Shown: positions 1 through 7,717 of the stretch, piece after piece
Layout of the letters: each line of letters starts with the position of its first letter
How positions within the stretch are numbered: the stretch's first letter is position 1
Assembly: GCF_025128095.1 (NCBI RefSeq)
Contig: NZ_JAHLYT010000045.1
Span: forward strand, 80,610-144,609
Reading direction: 5' to 3'
Origin: Synechococcus sp. CS-1328
GTDB lineage: Bacteria; Cyanobacteriota; Cyanobacteriia; PCC-6307; Cyanobiaceae
DNA length: 64,000 bases
Position numbers and translations under genes: made by a program
The notes under the pieces: model-generated
The model's database searches: none
Seen by the model: only the letters and a program-made list of their open reading frames with translations
What the model was told of the DNA's origin: nothing

Positions 1-2
1 AA

Positions 3-2021
3 CGTGATCATCCCCTGATTTTCTTTCATTTCAGTGCTTTAAGCCCTCATGGCTCAATAGGAATTTCAAGGCATGGAGGGGTGCAGCCAAGATACGCGCG
101 CGGTAGCAATAAGACGATTGAATGTCTTATGACTAATTATGAAGCAGCCATAGCCCTTCATCGTCAGAAGATTGAGGACCTGGCTCTTCTTCTGCGGCCT
201 GATCTGATTGGCGCCATTGGCTTTGATCATGCCGGTATCCAGAAAGTCTATCGACTGAAACCCCAGCAACGCCGGGATCTCAATCGGTTTCTTAAGGCTC
301 GAGCTGCAATGAATGCCCTGTGCCTTCCTCCCTCTCGGTTTGTTGATGAAGACTCTTTTCTCAGTTCACTCCACGGGTTTGCTTCGCAATCCGACAGTCT
401 CATTCGTCAATCAGCCTTAAATATATTTGGAGCAATTGGTCTCCAGATTCCTGGACTCAGCTTGCACCCTGCCCAGGCCGGTGGGGATGTTGAGCGGGGA
501 CCCAAAGCCCAGCTCAACATTGTGGGCTATCCCAACTTCTCGTTCGGGATCGGGAGAATTACGGCATTGATTCTTGAAGGGCTAACGAATGCAGGGATTA
601 GAATTTCATTCGTGGTAGATCCTGCCAATGCTAAGTCTGTCCTGCCAGGTGACCTTGCATGGGTTGAATCTCTTTCTTCTCTTTCGTCTTTTAACCCTGA
701 GGTTCCAACACTATTTTTGATCAATGCTGATCAGCTTCTCCACTATATTAATACGGGCATCGCTGAGCACTGCTTTTCCAGGGTCTGCAATCTGGGCTAT
801 TGGTGGTGGGAGCTGGAGCGCCCCGTGCCTGTCCATAGCGAGGCGGCCCGCTTTCTGGACAAAGTGTTAGCGCCAACTCGATTTATTTTTGACAGCCTTG
901 CTCATGCAGTTCCATCTCGCAAGCTCGTCTATGCTCCACTTGATTATCATGAGCTTTACAGCAGTCTAAATGCTTCCAGCGATAAGTTGATTGAGGATCA
1001 AGGGCAAGACCATGGAGCCCAGGGCTTTCTTTATGGATTGGGCTTGGATTTAGAGCTCAAAAAGTTTGCTACGCTGACTTTGATGGTGTTTGACTTCCAT
1101 AGTTGTATCGAAAGGAAAAACCCCTGGACGGTGCTGGATATTTTCTCTGAAGCTGATTTTACTGATCATGCTTTGATCATCAAATGCTCTGGCGGGGCTG
1201 CAATGGCTGATCAGTATGTGCGCTTGATTGAGAGGGTTGCTGCCATGCCTAATGTCTTCCTCCTAGATAAACGGCTCAGTGAGGCTGATCTGGGCAGGCT
1301 TTTCAGCGCATGCCAGATCTACGTTTCTCCTCATCGGGCCGAAGGCTTGGGTCTCAACATCATTGAGGCCGATGCCAGTGGTTTGGCGACGGTTACGACC
1401 AATTATGGCGGAATTTCAGATTATCCATTTTTTGGGCCGGGTCCACACTTCAGGGTGGGATACCGCAAGGAGCCCATATCCTCCGGCTCGCTTGTTTATC
1501 AGCCTTATCTTAAGGGCATGACGGATTCTCTGCTCTGGGCCGAGCCAGATCAGGTGGATTTTGGCCGTGGTTTGCGCGAGTGCATTGCACAGGTTTCTTT
1601 GCTTTCAAACACACAGCCTGTAGACGCTGTTTCCGGCTCTGTGATCCCGGTTCAGTCGACAACCATCGTTTCAGTCCTCCAAGATCTATTGGTGAGTCAG
1701 GCTCAAGCTGTTTCGGTTCACCGAGCCAGCCTCTCCAAGGCAGTGGCGGCCCGGACACCTGCTGCCATTGCAGTTGTGCCAACGCTTTCAGAAGCCAAGC
1801 GCCAATTATATTTTGCCGCTAGCCAGTTATTGCGCAGTGTCAAGCAGTCGCTGTCTGCAGTCAAGAATCTGGCGAATGTCTGCCGATTGATTCTCTGGCT
1901 TCTTTTGCGTCGGCGTATGCCACTTCGGACCCTTTTACGCTCTCTCGTCTCGCGTCGGGCTTATCTTCGGCGTCCCCGGATCCTCGGCAGGGTCAACACT
2001 CCTCCGGCAAGCATGGATTAA
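3..2021 (+). CDS. multi-domain glycosyltransferase, 5'-truncated by window edge
   Basis: This frame is open from the left edge, with no in-frame stop before the TAA at 2019-2021, so the gene very probably begins outside the window; 672 codons are visible. A GTG at 81 and an ATG at 129 are possible internal starts, but the codons before 81 read like the tail of another glycosyltransferase module (PLIFFHFSALSP, then an aromatic and basic helix). After that comes a GT-B glycosyltransferase module. It opens with the Rossmann motif NIVGYPNFSFGIGR near nucleotide 520 and closes with the nucleotide-sugar motif EGLGLNIIEADASG near 1340. This is the GT1/GT4-type arrangement found in polysaccharide or glycoprotein glycosylation. 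The last ~90 residues are basic and of unknown role. Base composition is much lower in GC than the flanking genes, which suggests transfer. Donor and acceptor sugars cannot be inferred. Confidence 0.8.
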   Translation, partial: RDHPLIFFHFSALSPHGSIGISRHGGVQPRYARGSNKTIECLMTNYEAAIALHRQKIEDLALLLRPDLIGAIGFDHAGIQKVYRLKPQQRRDLNRFLKARAAMNALCLPPSRFVDEDSFLSSLHGFASQSDSLIRQSALNIFGAIGLQIPGLSLHPAQAGGDVERGPKAQLNIVGYPNFSFGIGRITALILEGLTNAGIRISFVVDPANAKSVLPGDLAWVESLSSLSSFNPEVPTLFLINADQLLHYINTGIAEHCFSRVCNLGYWWWELERPVPVHSEAARFLDKVLAPTRFIFDSLAHAVPSRKLVYAPLDYHELYSSLNASSDKLIEDQGQDHGAQGFLYGLGLDLELKKFATLTLMVFDFHSCIERKNPWTVLDIFSEADFTDHALIIKCSGGAAMADQYVRLIERVAAMPNVFLLDKRLSEADLGRLFSACQIYVSPHRAEGLGLNIIEADASGLATVTTNYGGISDYPFFGPGPHFRVGYRKEPISSGSLVYQPYLKGMTDSLLWAEPDQVDFGRGLRECIAQVSLLSNTQPVDAVSGSVIPVQSTTIVSVLQDLLVSQAQAVSVHRASLSKAVAARTPAAIAVVPTLSEAKRQLYFAASQLLRSVKQSLSAVKNLANVCRLILWLLLRRRMPLRTLLRSLVSRRAYLRRPRILGRVNTPPASMD

Positions 2022-2043
2022 TCCCCTTCCATACGCTCCAGTC

Positions 2044-2080
2044 GAGGCAGGTCAGCCTGTAGTGGTCGATGAGCTGCCTC
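2044..2080. repeat. 7-bp inverted repeat between convergent genes
   Basis: GAGGCAG at 2044-2050 is repeated as its exact reverse complement at 2074-2080, with a 23-nt spacer. It lies in the 70-nt gap between two convergent glycosyltransferase genes, so a bidirectional transcript end is possible. There is no U-tract and the loop is long, so this is weak. Confidence 0.25.
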
Positions 2081-2091
2081 AGGGGGGGCTG

Positions 2092-3213
2092 TCAGGACGA
2101 CCGTTTCGAGGTTGAAGTCAAGCAGCGTCCCAGGGCGCGCCAAGGTCTGGTCATGACCCAGGAGCTGCTGCGCAGCATGGCTTCGATCTGCTGGCCCAAA
2201 TCCATGATCTTGGCCTGCAGCATCTCGCTTTCGTTGGCCCAGTGCCGCTGCCGCTCTGCCCAATGTCGTTGCTTGTCTGCCCAATCCCGCTCACGGGCAG
2301 CCCATTGATCCTCACGCTGGGCAAGTTGCTGGCGGCTCACCTCGCAAAGGCGATAGAGCAGCTCAGCCTCTTGGAGTGCCCAGTGACATTGGCTGGCCTG
2401 AAAGGCGGAATCGCTCTGAATGTGGGGAGCTGCCAGCTGTCCGACCGCCAGAATGTCGTGCTGATCGGGAGTGTTCCCTCGGGTACTTTTCTCGTCGTGG
2501 ATGGCGGTGACATCACTGGCGTAGTAAGGCGTCTTGTTGAGCTGATGCCAGAGATCCAGGCAGAGGGCGATGTCTTCGCCGCAGACTCTGAACGTCTCAC
2601 GCAGCCCGCCCACGGCTAAGAAATCGGAGCGTCGGAGCAGCATCAAGGCTCCCGTCACGGCTGGAATTGGCCCCGATTCGAGCGCCTCTGGACTGTTGGG
2701 GTCGATCAAGGACCCCAACTGCGGGCGGAGACGGTTGTAAGGAAGCCCTTGGTTGGAGAACAGCAGCCCGGCATGGCCGAGTCGACCGTCGGAGCAGCGC
2801 AGCTGGCCCCCCAGTACCCCCACCTCCGGATGTTGGTCCAGTTGATGCAGAGCCCGATCGATGCTGCCAGGATCGAGGATCAGATCATCGTTCAGCAGGA
2901 GCAGCCAGCGGCCCTGCGCCTGGTGGGCCAGGGCGTTCATGTTGCTGGCGAAGTGATAAGGCTCCCGCTGGGCGATGCGAAAACCGGGTGAGGCCGCAGA
3001 GGCGGGCGCCAGATCCGCCTCCGCTTCGGCGCTGCCGTTCCAGGAGCAGAGCACCTCATCGCCGGGGTGCCAGAAAGCGCGCGCCTGCTGGAGGCTGGCG
3101 AGCATGCGGTTGAGCAGTGCCGGTGTGCGGGAGATCACCAGGCAGGAGAGGCCGGTGGATCCGGCATCGCCGGAGCTGGATGGACGCGAGCTCGTGGGGT
3201 CGGGCGGCAGCAT
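2092..3213 (-). CDS. GT2-family glycosyltransferase with Trp-heptad C-terminal coiled coil
   Basis: A 373-residue protein starting at the ATG of 3213-3211. An AGGAGG SD lies ~14 nt upstream inside the end of the preceding gene, and the ATG comes 5 nt after that gene's stop. The N-terminal two thirds is a GT-A fold family 2 domain: LLLLNDDLIL carries the metal-binding acidic motif, followed by GVLGGQLR and the acceptor-side segment CGEDIALCLDLWHQL. This is typical of rhamnosyl- and galactosyltransferases for surface glycans. Residues ~299-329 form four successive seven-residue units, each built around Trp-Ala, continuing into a predicted coiled coil. The extreme C-terminus (SSWVMTRPWRALGR) matches a tail often found in such cyanobacterial enzymes. 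It is the last gene of the 6817-2092 minus-strand operon. The glycan made is unknown. Confidence 0.82.
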   Translation of the reverse strand: MLPPDPTSSRPSSSGDAGSTGLSCLVISRTPALLNRMLASLQQARAFWHPGDEVLCSWNGSAEAEADLAPASAASPGFRIAQREPYHFASNMNALAHQAQGRWLLLLNDDLILDPGSIDRALHQLDQHPEVGVLGGQLRCSDGRLGHAGLLFSNQGLPYNRLRPQLGSLIDPNSPEALESGPIPAVTGALMLLRRSDFLAVGGLRETFRVCGEDIALCLDLWHQLNKTPYYASDVTAIHDEKSTRGNTPDQHDILAVGQLAAPHIQSDSAFQASQCHWALQEAELLYRLCEVSRQQLAQREDQWAARERDWADKQRHWAERQRHWANESEMLQAKIMDLGQQIEAMLRSSSWVMTRPWRALGRCLTSTSKRSS

Positions 3214-3218
3214 CGGAG

Positions 3219-6206
3219 TCAGGTCCAACCCTCCTGAAGGCCGGCGGCCAGGGGCAGCTCCAACCAGGGGTGGCGCTGCTGCAGCTGCCGACTCACGGCC
3301 CGCAGGTGACGGTGGGTGGAGGTGGCCAGCATGGAGGCGCCGTGGCGGTGGTAAGTGGCCAGCACCTGGGGGGCCAGCACACCCTGGTGCCCGGCTTCCA
3401 TCAGCTTGCACCAGAAGTCGTAATCCTCCCATCCACCGGGGATGTGCTCATAGCCGCCCACGGCTTCCCAGCTGCTGCGCCGCACCAGGGCCATGGCATC
3501 GACCACGTTGCGCTGACGGAAGTGGGTCCGCTGCCAGCTGAGGCCGCTGATCAGGGTGGAGGGAGAGGCTGCGGCGCCGGTTTCGTCGACCACCTCCACC
3601 AAGGGATGCACCACCGCCACCGCACTTGGGCTGGCGTTGCCCACGGCCAGGCAGGTGGCTACGGCTTCAGGTTGGAGAAGGTTGTCGGCGTCGAGCACGA
3701 AGCACCAGGGGGAGCGGGCCCAGCGGAAGGCTGTGTTGCGGGCTGCGGCCAGGCCGCCGTTCTGGTCATGCCGCAACAGCAGGGTCCGCGCGAATCGGTG
3801 TCCGTGCTGGTCAAGCCAGACGCGGACGCGTTCCTCGCCGCCGTCTGCGGAGGCGTCGTCCACCACGATCAGCTCCAGGTGACCGTGGCTCTGGGCCCGC
3901 ACGCTCTCCAGCGCCGTCACGATCCGCTCGGCGTAGTTGTGCAGGCTGATGCAAACTGCCGCGGTGGGTTCCGCCATTTGCTGCTCCCACAGGGAGCGGG
4001 CTCTGGGTTCGGGGGTGATCACCGGGGGGGGAGGCAGCGCGCCCTGGGCTCGCCAGACCAGCTCTTTCACCAGTTCTGCCGCGCTGAGAGGAGCTGTGAA
4101 GGCCTGGGGTGGCAGCCATCCAGTGCGGGGATCTGCCGGGGGGCTGAGGGCCTGCCAACCCCTCAGCCGCCGTTCGGCCTCTGGCGGAGTGAGCCGCACC
4201 AGCTGGAGGCCGGCCCGGTTGCAGCCCTGCAGCCAGCTGGCCAGCAGGCGAGCCTGCTGCACCCCGGCGATCGCCACCGCCTCGAACTCAGGCCAGCCCC
4301 ACAGGGGCGGCTGCAACTCTCGCTCCCAGCTCGCGCCCGCGCTGCCCAGGGTCAGGATGGGCGCCTCTGCGGCCAGAGGTTCTGCGGCCAGAGCCTCTGC
4401 GGGCGGCAGGCCGAGCTGGAGGCAGGCCTCGGCTGCCATACCGTCCTGGCTGAGCCAGCCGTTGGCGTTGCCCTGGGGCTCGATGGGTCGGGCATTCACC
4501 CCAAGGCGGCGCAGCAGCGGCACCAGGTCGGACCGGGCGAACACCCAGGGCAGCAGGGCCAGCCCGAGCAGCTGCAGGCTGGCGGCGCCTGGCGGCAGCG
4601 GCTCCAGCAGCAGGGCCAGCGCGCCATCGTCATCACCGGCGGTGGTGGCGGCGGTCTCCCCGTCGAGACAGTCGAAGCCGGGGGGCAGCGGCAGGTGCTG
4701 CAGCCAGGCATGCACCTGCCAGTCGAGCAGGTCGCCGTCGGGCACCAGCACGCGGCAGCGCCGGGGGATCGGTGGTGGATCGTTCAGCAGCGCCTCCGGC
4801 AGGAGGAAGCTCTCCGGCGCCGCCGCTGCAATGGCCTCCAGCTCCTCGGCGCTGAAGCCCTGCCGCTGCCATTGCAGGATCCGGGCCACGGCTTGTTCGG
4901 GGTCTTGGTCGCTCAGGGCCAGGGCGGCGGCACCCCAGGGATGCAGGCCCTCGAGCCGGGCCGTGCGCCAGAGGGCCTGCCGCTGCGGGGTCCCCGCCAG
5001 CCAACGGGGTTCGGCCACTGGGCAGGGCGGCAGCTCCGCCGCCAGACCGACCTGCAGGAAATGGAAGAGCGGCGCTCCCGCCACCGTCAGCCCCCGCTCG
5101 CGGCACGCCTGCAGGTAGAAGGCCGTGTCGAAGAGGGGATGGACGGAGCGCCCCTCCCGCCAGCCCCGCCAGCTGTAGTGCTCCAGTGGCTCATGGTCGC
5201 TGGAGAGGCCAGGTGAGCGGCGGCGGTAGTGGCCGGGATCGAACCAGGGACCTGGATCCGGGCAGGGCACCAGCGCAGCCCGGCGGCGCAGCAGCCGCGC
5301 CCGCAGGCCGCTGCGAAACGGAGGGCAGGCAGGTAGAGGCCGTGGACGGGGATCATTCAGCCAAAGCTTCAGTTCGCCCGGCTCGCGGGTCTTTGCGTCG
5401 GATCGGCTTCGATCCAGATGCGCCAGGGTGCGCAGATGCTGGTGCAACCGGCACAGCTCTGGATGGATGGGCAGTGGCAGCTCGGCCGCGGCGCGGCGGC
5501 TGCGGCGATGGGCGGGGCGGATACGGGCGGCGGCCGCATCGAGAGTCTCCTGCGAGGGCTCGCTGCACCGGCAGAAGCGCGCCAGGGCCTCCAGCTGGCG
5601 GCGGCAGGCGGTGGGCTCGAACCAGGCGGCGTAGTCCACCACCAGCAGGGGCAGGTTGTCGCCACCGTTCAGCAGTGCCTGGTGGTGGCGCCACCAGAGC
5701 CGTTGGGCTCGCCAGGCGGTCATGCCGGCGGCCAGCCGGTCGCGCTGCAGGAGCGACACCATCACCTCGGCCGGATCCCGCACGCTGAGCACCAGCTTCA
5801 GGGGCTGGTCCAGCTCGGCTGCCACCTGGCGCCAGAGGGGCAGCAGCAGGGAGGTGCGGGGATCTTTCAGGGCCCAGGGGCCCGGCTGGCACCGCTGTTC
5901 CTCGGCCAGCAGCCGGGTCAGGCTGGCGGCGCACCGCCGCACCGCCGGAAAGCCGAGCCAGCCCTCGGTGAGCTCCATCACTCCCGCCTCGGCGGGCCAC
6001 CACTGGCCGAGGCTGATCAGCAGCTGCTCCTGCAGGGCTGTCAAGTCGGCACGTTCGTAGTAGCCCTCAGGGTTGTGGGGATCAGCAGCGATCAGATCCC
6101 CCGGCAGTGGCACCCCCAGGGCCGGCAGCAGCGAACCCAGCAGTGAGGTGCCGCTGCGGTGCATGCCCACCAACAGGATCAGGGGAGGGTGCGCCGAGCT
6201 GCTCAA
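3219..6206 (-). CDS. sulfotransferase-glycosyltransferase fusion protein
   Basis: A 995-residue protein. Residues ~1-240 are a PAPS-dependent sulfotransferase: the 5'-phosphosulfate loop is GMHRSGTSLLGSLL near residue 14, and the 3'-phosphate-binding SVRDPAEVMVSLLQR comes later. Residues ~325-430 contain two copies of the FDPxxY / HYxxxGWREGR type motif common in cyanobacterial and rhizobial glycan-modifying proteins. A degenerate middle region follows. Residues ~752-990 are a GT2 glycosyltransferase with LIVVDDASADGG and LDADNLL metal-binding motifs and the GGWEDYDFW acceptor motif. The start is TTG at 6206, sharing TTGA with the stop of the upstream sulfotransferase gene, which implies translational coupling. 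One polypeptide that can both add a sugar and sulfate it fits synthesis of a sulfated surface glycan. The fusion is read directly from the continuous frame; the substrate is inferred. Confidence 0.85.
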   Translation of the reverse strand: MSSSAHPPLILLVGMHRSGTSLLGSLLPALGVPLPGDLIAADPHNPEGYYERADLTALQEQLLISLGQWWPAEAGVMELTEGWLGFPAVRRCAASLTRLLAEEQRCQPGPWALKDPRTSLLLPLWRQVAAELDQPLKLVLSVRDPAEVMVSLLQRDRLAAGMTAWRAQRLWWRHHQALLNGGDNLPLLVVDYAAWFEPTACRRQLEALARFCRCSEPSQETLDAAAARIRPAHRRSRRAAAELPLPIHPELCRLHQHLRTLAHLDRSRSDAKTREPGELKLWLNDPRPRPLPACPPFRSGLRARLLRRRAALVPCPDPGPWFDPGHYRRRSPGLSSDHEPLEHYSWRGWREGRSVHPLFDTAFYLQACRERGLTVAGAPLFHFLQVGLAAELPPCPVAEPRWLAGTPQRQALWRTARLEGLHPWGAAALALSDQDPEQAVARILQWQRQGFSAEELEAIAAAAPESFLLPEALLNDPPPIPRRCRVLVPDGDLLDWQVHAWLQHLPLPPGFDCLDGETAATTAGDDDGALALLLEPLPPGAASLQLLGLALLPWVFARSDLVPLLRRLGVNARPIEPQGNANGWLSQDGMAAEACLQLGLPPAEALAAEPLAAEAPILTLGSAGASWERELQPPLWGWPEFEAVAIAGVQQARLLASWLQGCNRAGLQLVRLTPPEAERRLRGWQALSPPADPRTGWLPPQAFTAPLSAAELVKELVWRAQGALPPPPVITPEPRARSLWEQQMAEPTAAVCISLHNYAERIVTALESVRAQSHGHLELIVVDDASADGGEERVRVWLDQHGHRFARTLLLRHDQNGGLAAARNTAFRWARSPWCFVLDADNLLQPEAVATCLAVGNASPSAVAVVHPLVEVVDETGAAASPSTLISGLSWQRTHFRQRNVVDAMALVRRSSWEAVGGYEHIPGGWEDYDFWCKLMEAGHQGVLAPQVLATYHRHGASMLATSTHRHLRAVSRQLQQRHPWLELPLAAGLQEGWT

Positions 6207-6817
6207 TCCGGGGCTGGGGCGGCGGACGACTCAGGGTAAAGGGAGCGCTCCCAGTCGCTCCAGCGGGGATTCACAGCCCGCAGGCGCTGCCGGTCGCTGG
6301 AGCTGAAGCCGGGTTCGTCTTCGACGACTTCGGTGGGTTTGGCGTTCTCCCGTGGTGGCGTTTCCAGGGGCAGGGTGCCGGCGGGCAGCAGGGGGAGGAG
6401 CAGGCGGTTGAAGTCTGAGGCGAGATGCTCGAGCCGCAGGGCCTCCGTGCCCTGATCCACCGCGAAATACTGCAGCCACCAGTCGGCCGCCACCCACGTG
6501 CCACCCAGGCGGAGGGAATAGAAGAGGCCGCTGCGCACCGGCTCAAAGGGCAGGTCCGCCAGGTCCATGTGTCGCCGTTTGTGCTGCCAGTCGCTCACCA
6601 GCCACTGCTCCAGCCGCCGGGCGGTGATGAAGCGGCGCCGCGGCCCGGCCTGCCAGGAGCCACGGCCCTCGCGCAGTGCGATCGAATCGTGCTTGGCGGA
6701 GGTGTCGTCGGCGTCGACCGCAATGCCCGGCAGGGCCAGCTCACGGAAGAGCCTGGTCATGCTGGTGCCGCCGGTCTTGGGCAGATGCAGCCACAGAAAG
6801 GAGTCGGCAATGATCAT
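6203..6817 (-). CDS. sulfotransferase-like protein
   Basis: A 204-residue protein starting at ATG 6817 with GGAG about 8 nt upstream; a longer open frame reaches 6967 but lacks family similarity there. The N-terminus MIIADSFLWLHLPKTGGTSM is the signature of sulfotransferases that act on carbohydrates, with the P-loop-like PKTGGTS binding the 5'-phosphate of PAPS. The rest is short for the family (usual lengths 250-350), and a clear 3'-phosphate loop (RDP) is not obvious, so it may be a minimal or degenerate member. Its stop overlaps the TTG start of the sulfotransferase-glycosyltransferase fusion. It is divergent from a second, complete sulfotransferase at 6882, leaving 64 nt for both promoters. 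Confidence 0.72.
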   Translation of the reverse strand: MIIADSFLWLHLPKTGGTSMTRLFRELALPGIAVDADDTSAKHDSIALREGRGSWQAGPRRRFITARRLEQWLVSDWQHKRRHMDLADLPFEPVRSGLFYSLRLGGTWVAADWWLQYFAVDQGTEALRLEHLASDFNRLLLPLLPAGTLPLETPPRENAKPTEVVEDEPGFSSSDRQRLRAVNPRWSDWERSLYPESSAAPAPD

Positions 6818-6881
6818 TCCGTGCTCCGCTGCCGACGTGCGACTGACCTGAGCGAGAGTATCTGGGGCAACTGGCGGAGAG

Positions 6882-7679
6882 ATGGCTGGGGCGAGAGAGA
6901 TCGATCCAACAGCGGCGCCCCTGCCCGATTTCCTCGGCCTCGGCGTGCAGAAAGGGGGCACCACCACCCTGCAGCGGCTGCTGGAACGGCATCCGCAGGT
7001 GTTTCTGCCGGCGGGAAAGGAGGTGCACTTCTTCAGCCTGCACTACGGCGAAGGGGAGGCCTGGTACCGGCATCACTACGCCGCTGCGGCCCCCCACCAG
7101 CGCTGCGGCGACATCACGCCGTATTACCTGTTCCACCCCGCCGCGCCCGGGCGGATCCAGGCGCTGCTGCCGCAGGCGCGGCTGATCGTGCTGCTGCGGG
7201 ATCCGGTGGAGCGCGCCCTCTCCCAGTATTTCCACTCGCGCCGCCTGGGGCTGGAACCCCTCGATCTCGACGCCGCCCTCGCCGCCGAGCCCCAGCGCCT
7301 GGCCGGTGCAGAGGCGCTGCTGGCGGCGGGGGATGGAGTGGTGGTGGGGCGGCACCGCAGCCACCAGGAGCACAGCTACCTCAGCCGCAGCCGCTACGAG
7401 CAGCAGCTGGACCGCTACGAGGCCCTGTTTCCGCCCGGCCAGCTGCTGCTGCTGCGCAGTGAGGACCTGTTCGCGGCGCCGGAGCGGATCTGGCCGCTGC
7501 TGCTGGAGTTCCTTGCCCTGGATCCCTGCCCGCTGCCGGCGGAGGCCGCCTCCCTGCGGGCCAATGCCGGCCGCGGCGAAGCCGGCCACGTGCCGGAGGC
7601 GCTGCGGCGGCGGCTGCGCCAGGAGCTGGAGCCCACTTACCGGGCGATGGCCGCTCGCTACGGGATCAGCTGGCCCTGA
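6882..7679 (+). CDS. carbohydrate sulfotransferase (heparan N-sulfotransferase-like)
   Basis: A 265-residue cytoplasmic enzyme predicted to move sulfate from PAPS to a sugar. The 5'-phosphosulfate-binding loop is GVQKGGTTTLQRLL near residue 21, followed by the family's HPQVFLPAGKEVHFF segment. The 3'-phosphate-binding loop is LLRDPVERALSQYFHSR near residue 106. This is the layout of the Sulfotransfer_1 family that includes heparan sulfate N- and 3-O-sulfotransferases. The ATG at 6882 has GGAG five bases upstream. It is transcribed away from the other two sulfotransferase genes and is followed 38 nt later by a putative glycosyltransferase. Three sulfotransferase domains within 4.5 kb point to a sulfated extracellular glycan or glycoprotein. 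Confidence 0.9.
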   Translation: MAGAREIDPTAAPLPDFLGLGVQKGGTTTLQRLLERHPQVFLPAGKEVHFFSLHYGEGEAWYRHHYAAAAPHQRCGDITPYYLFHPAAPGRIQALLPQARLIVLLRDPVERALSQYFHSRRLGLEPLDLDAALAAEPQRLAGAEALLAAGDGVVVGRHRSHQEHSYLSRSRYEQQLDRYEALFPPGQLLLLRSEDLFAAPERIWPLLLEFLALDPCPLPAEAASLRANAGRGEAGHVPEALRRRLRQELEPTYRAMAARYGISWP

Positions 7680-7717
7680 GCCGGGCCACAATGCGCCGAT
7701 CAGCGGGCGGGCGCGGG

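Noticed and set aside
2227..2319. 21-nt DNA repeats considered as a CRISPR or tandem-repeat locus
   Set aside because: The repeats are in frame, have no spacers and encode the heptad of a glycosyltransferase.
3117..5216. 699-codon plus-strand open frame
   Set aside because: It is antisense to the sulfotransferase-glycosyltransferase fusion, has biased low-complexity content and no domain; GC-rich codon use creates such frames.
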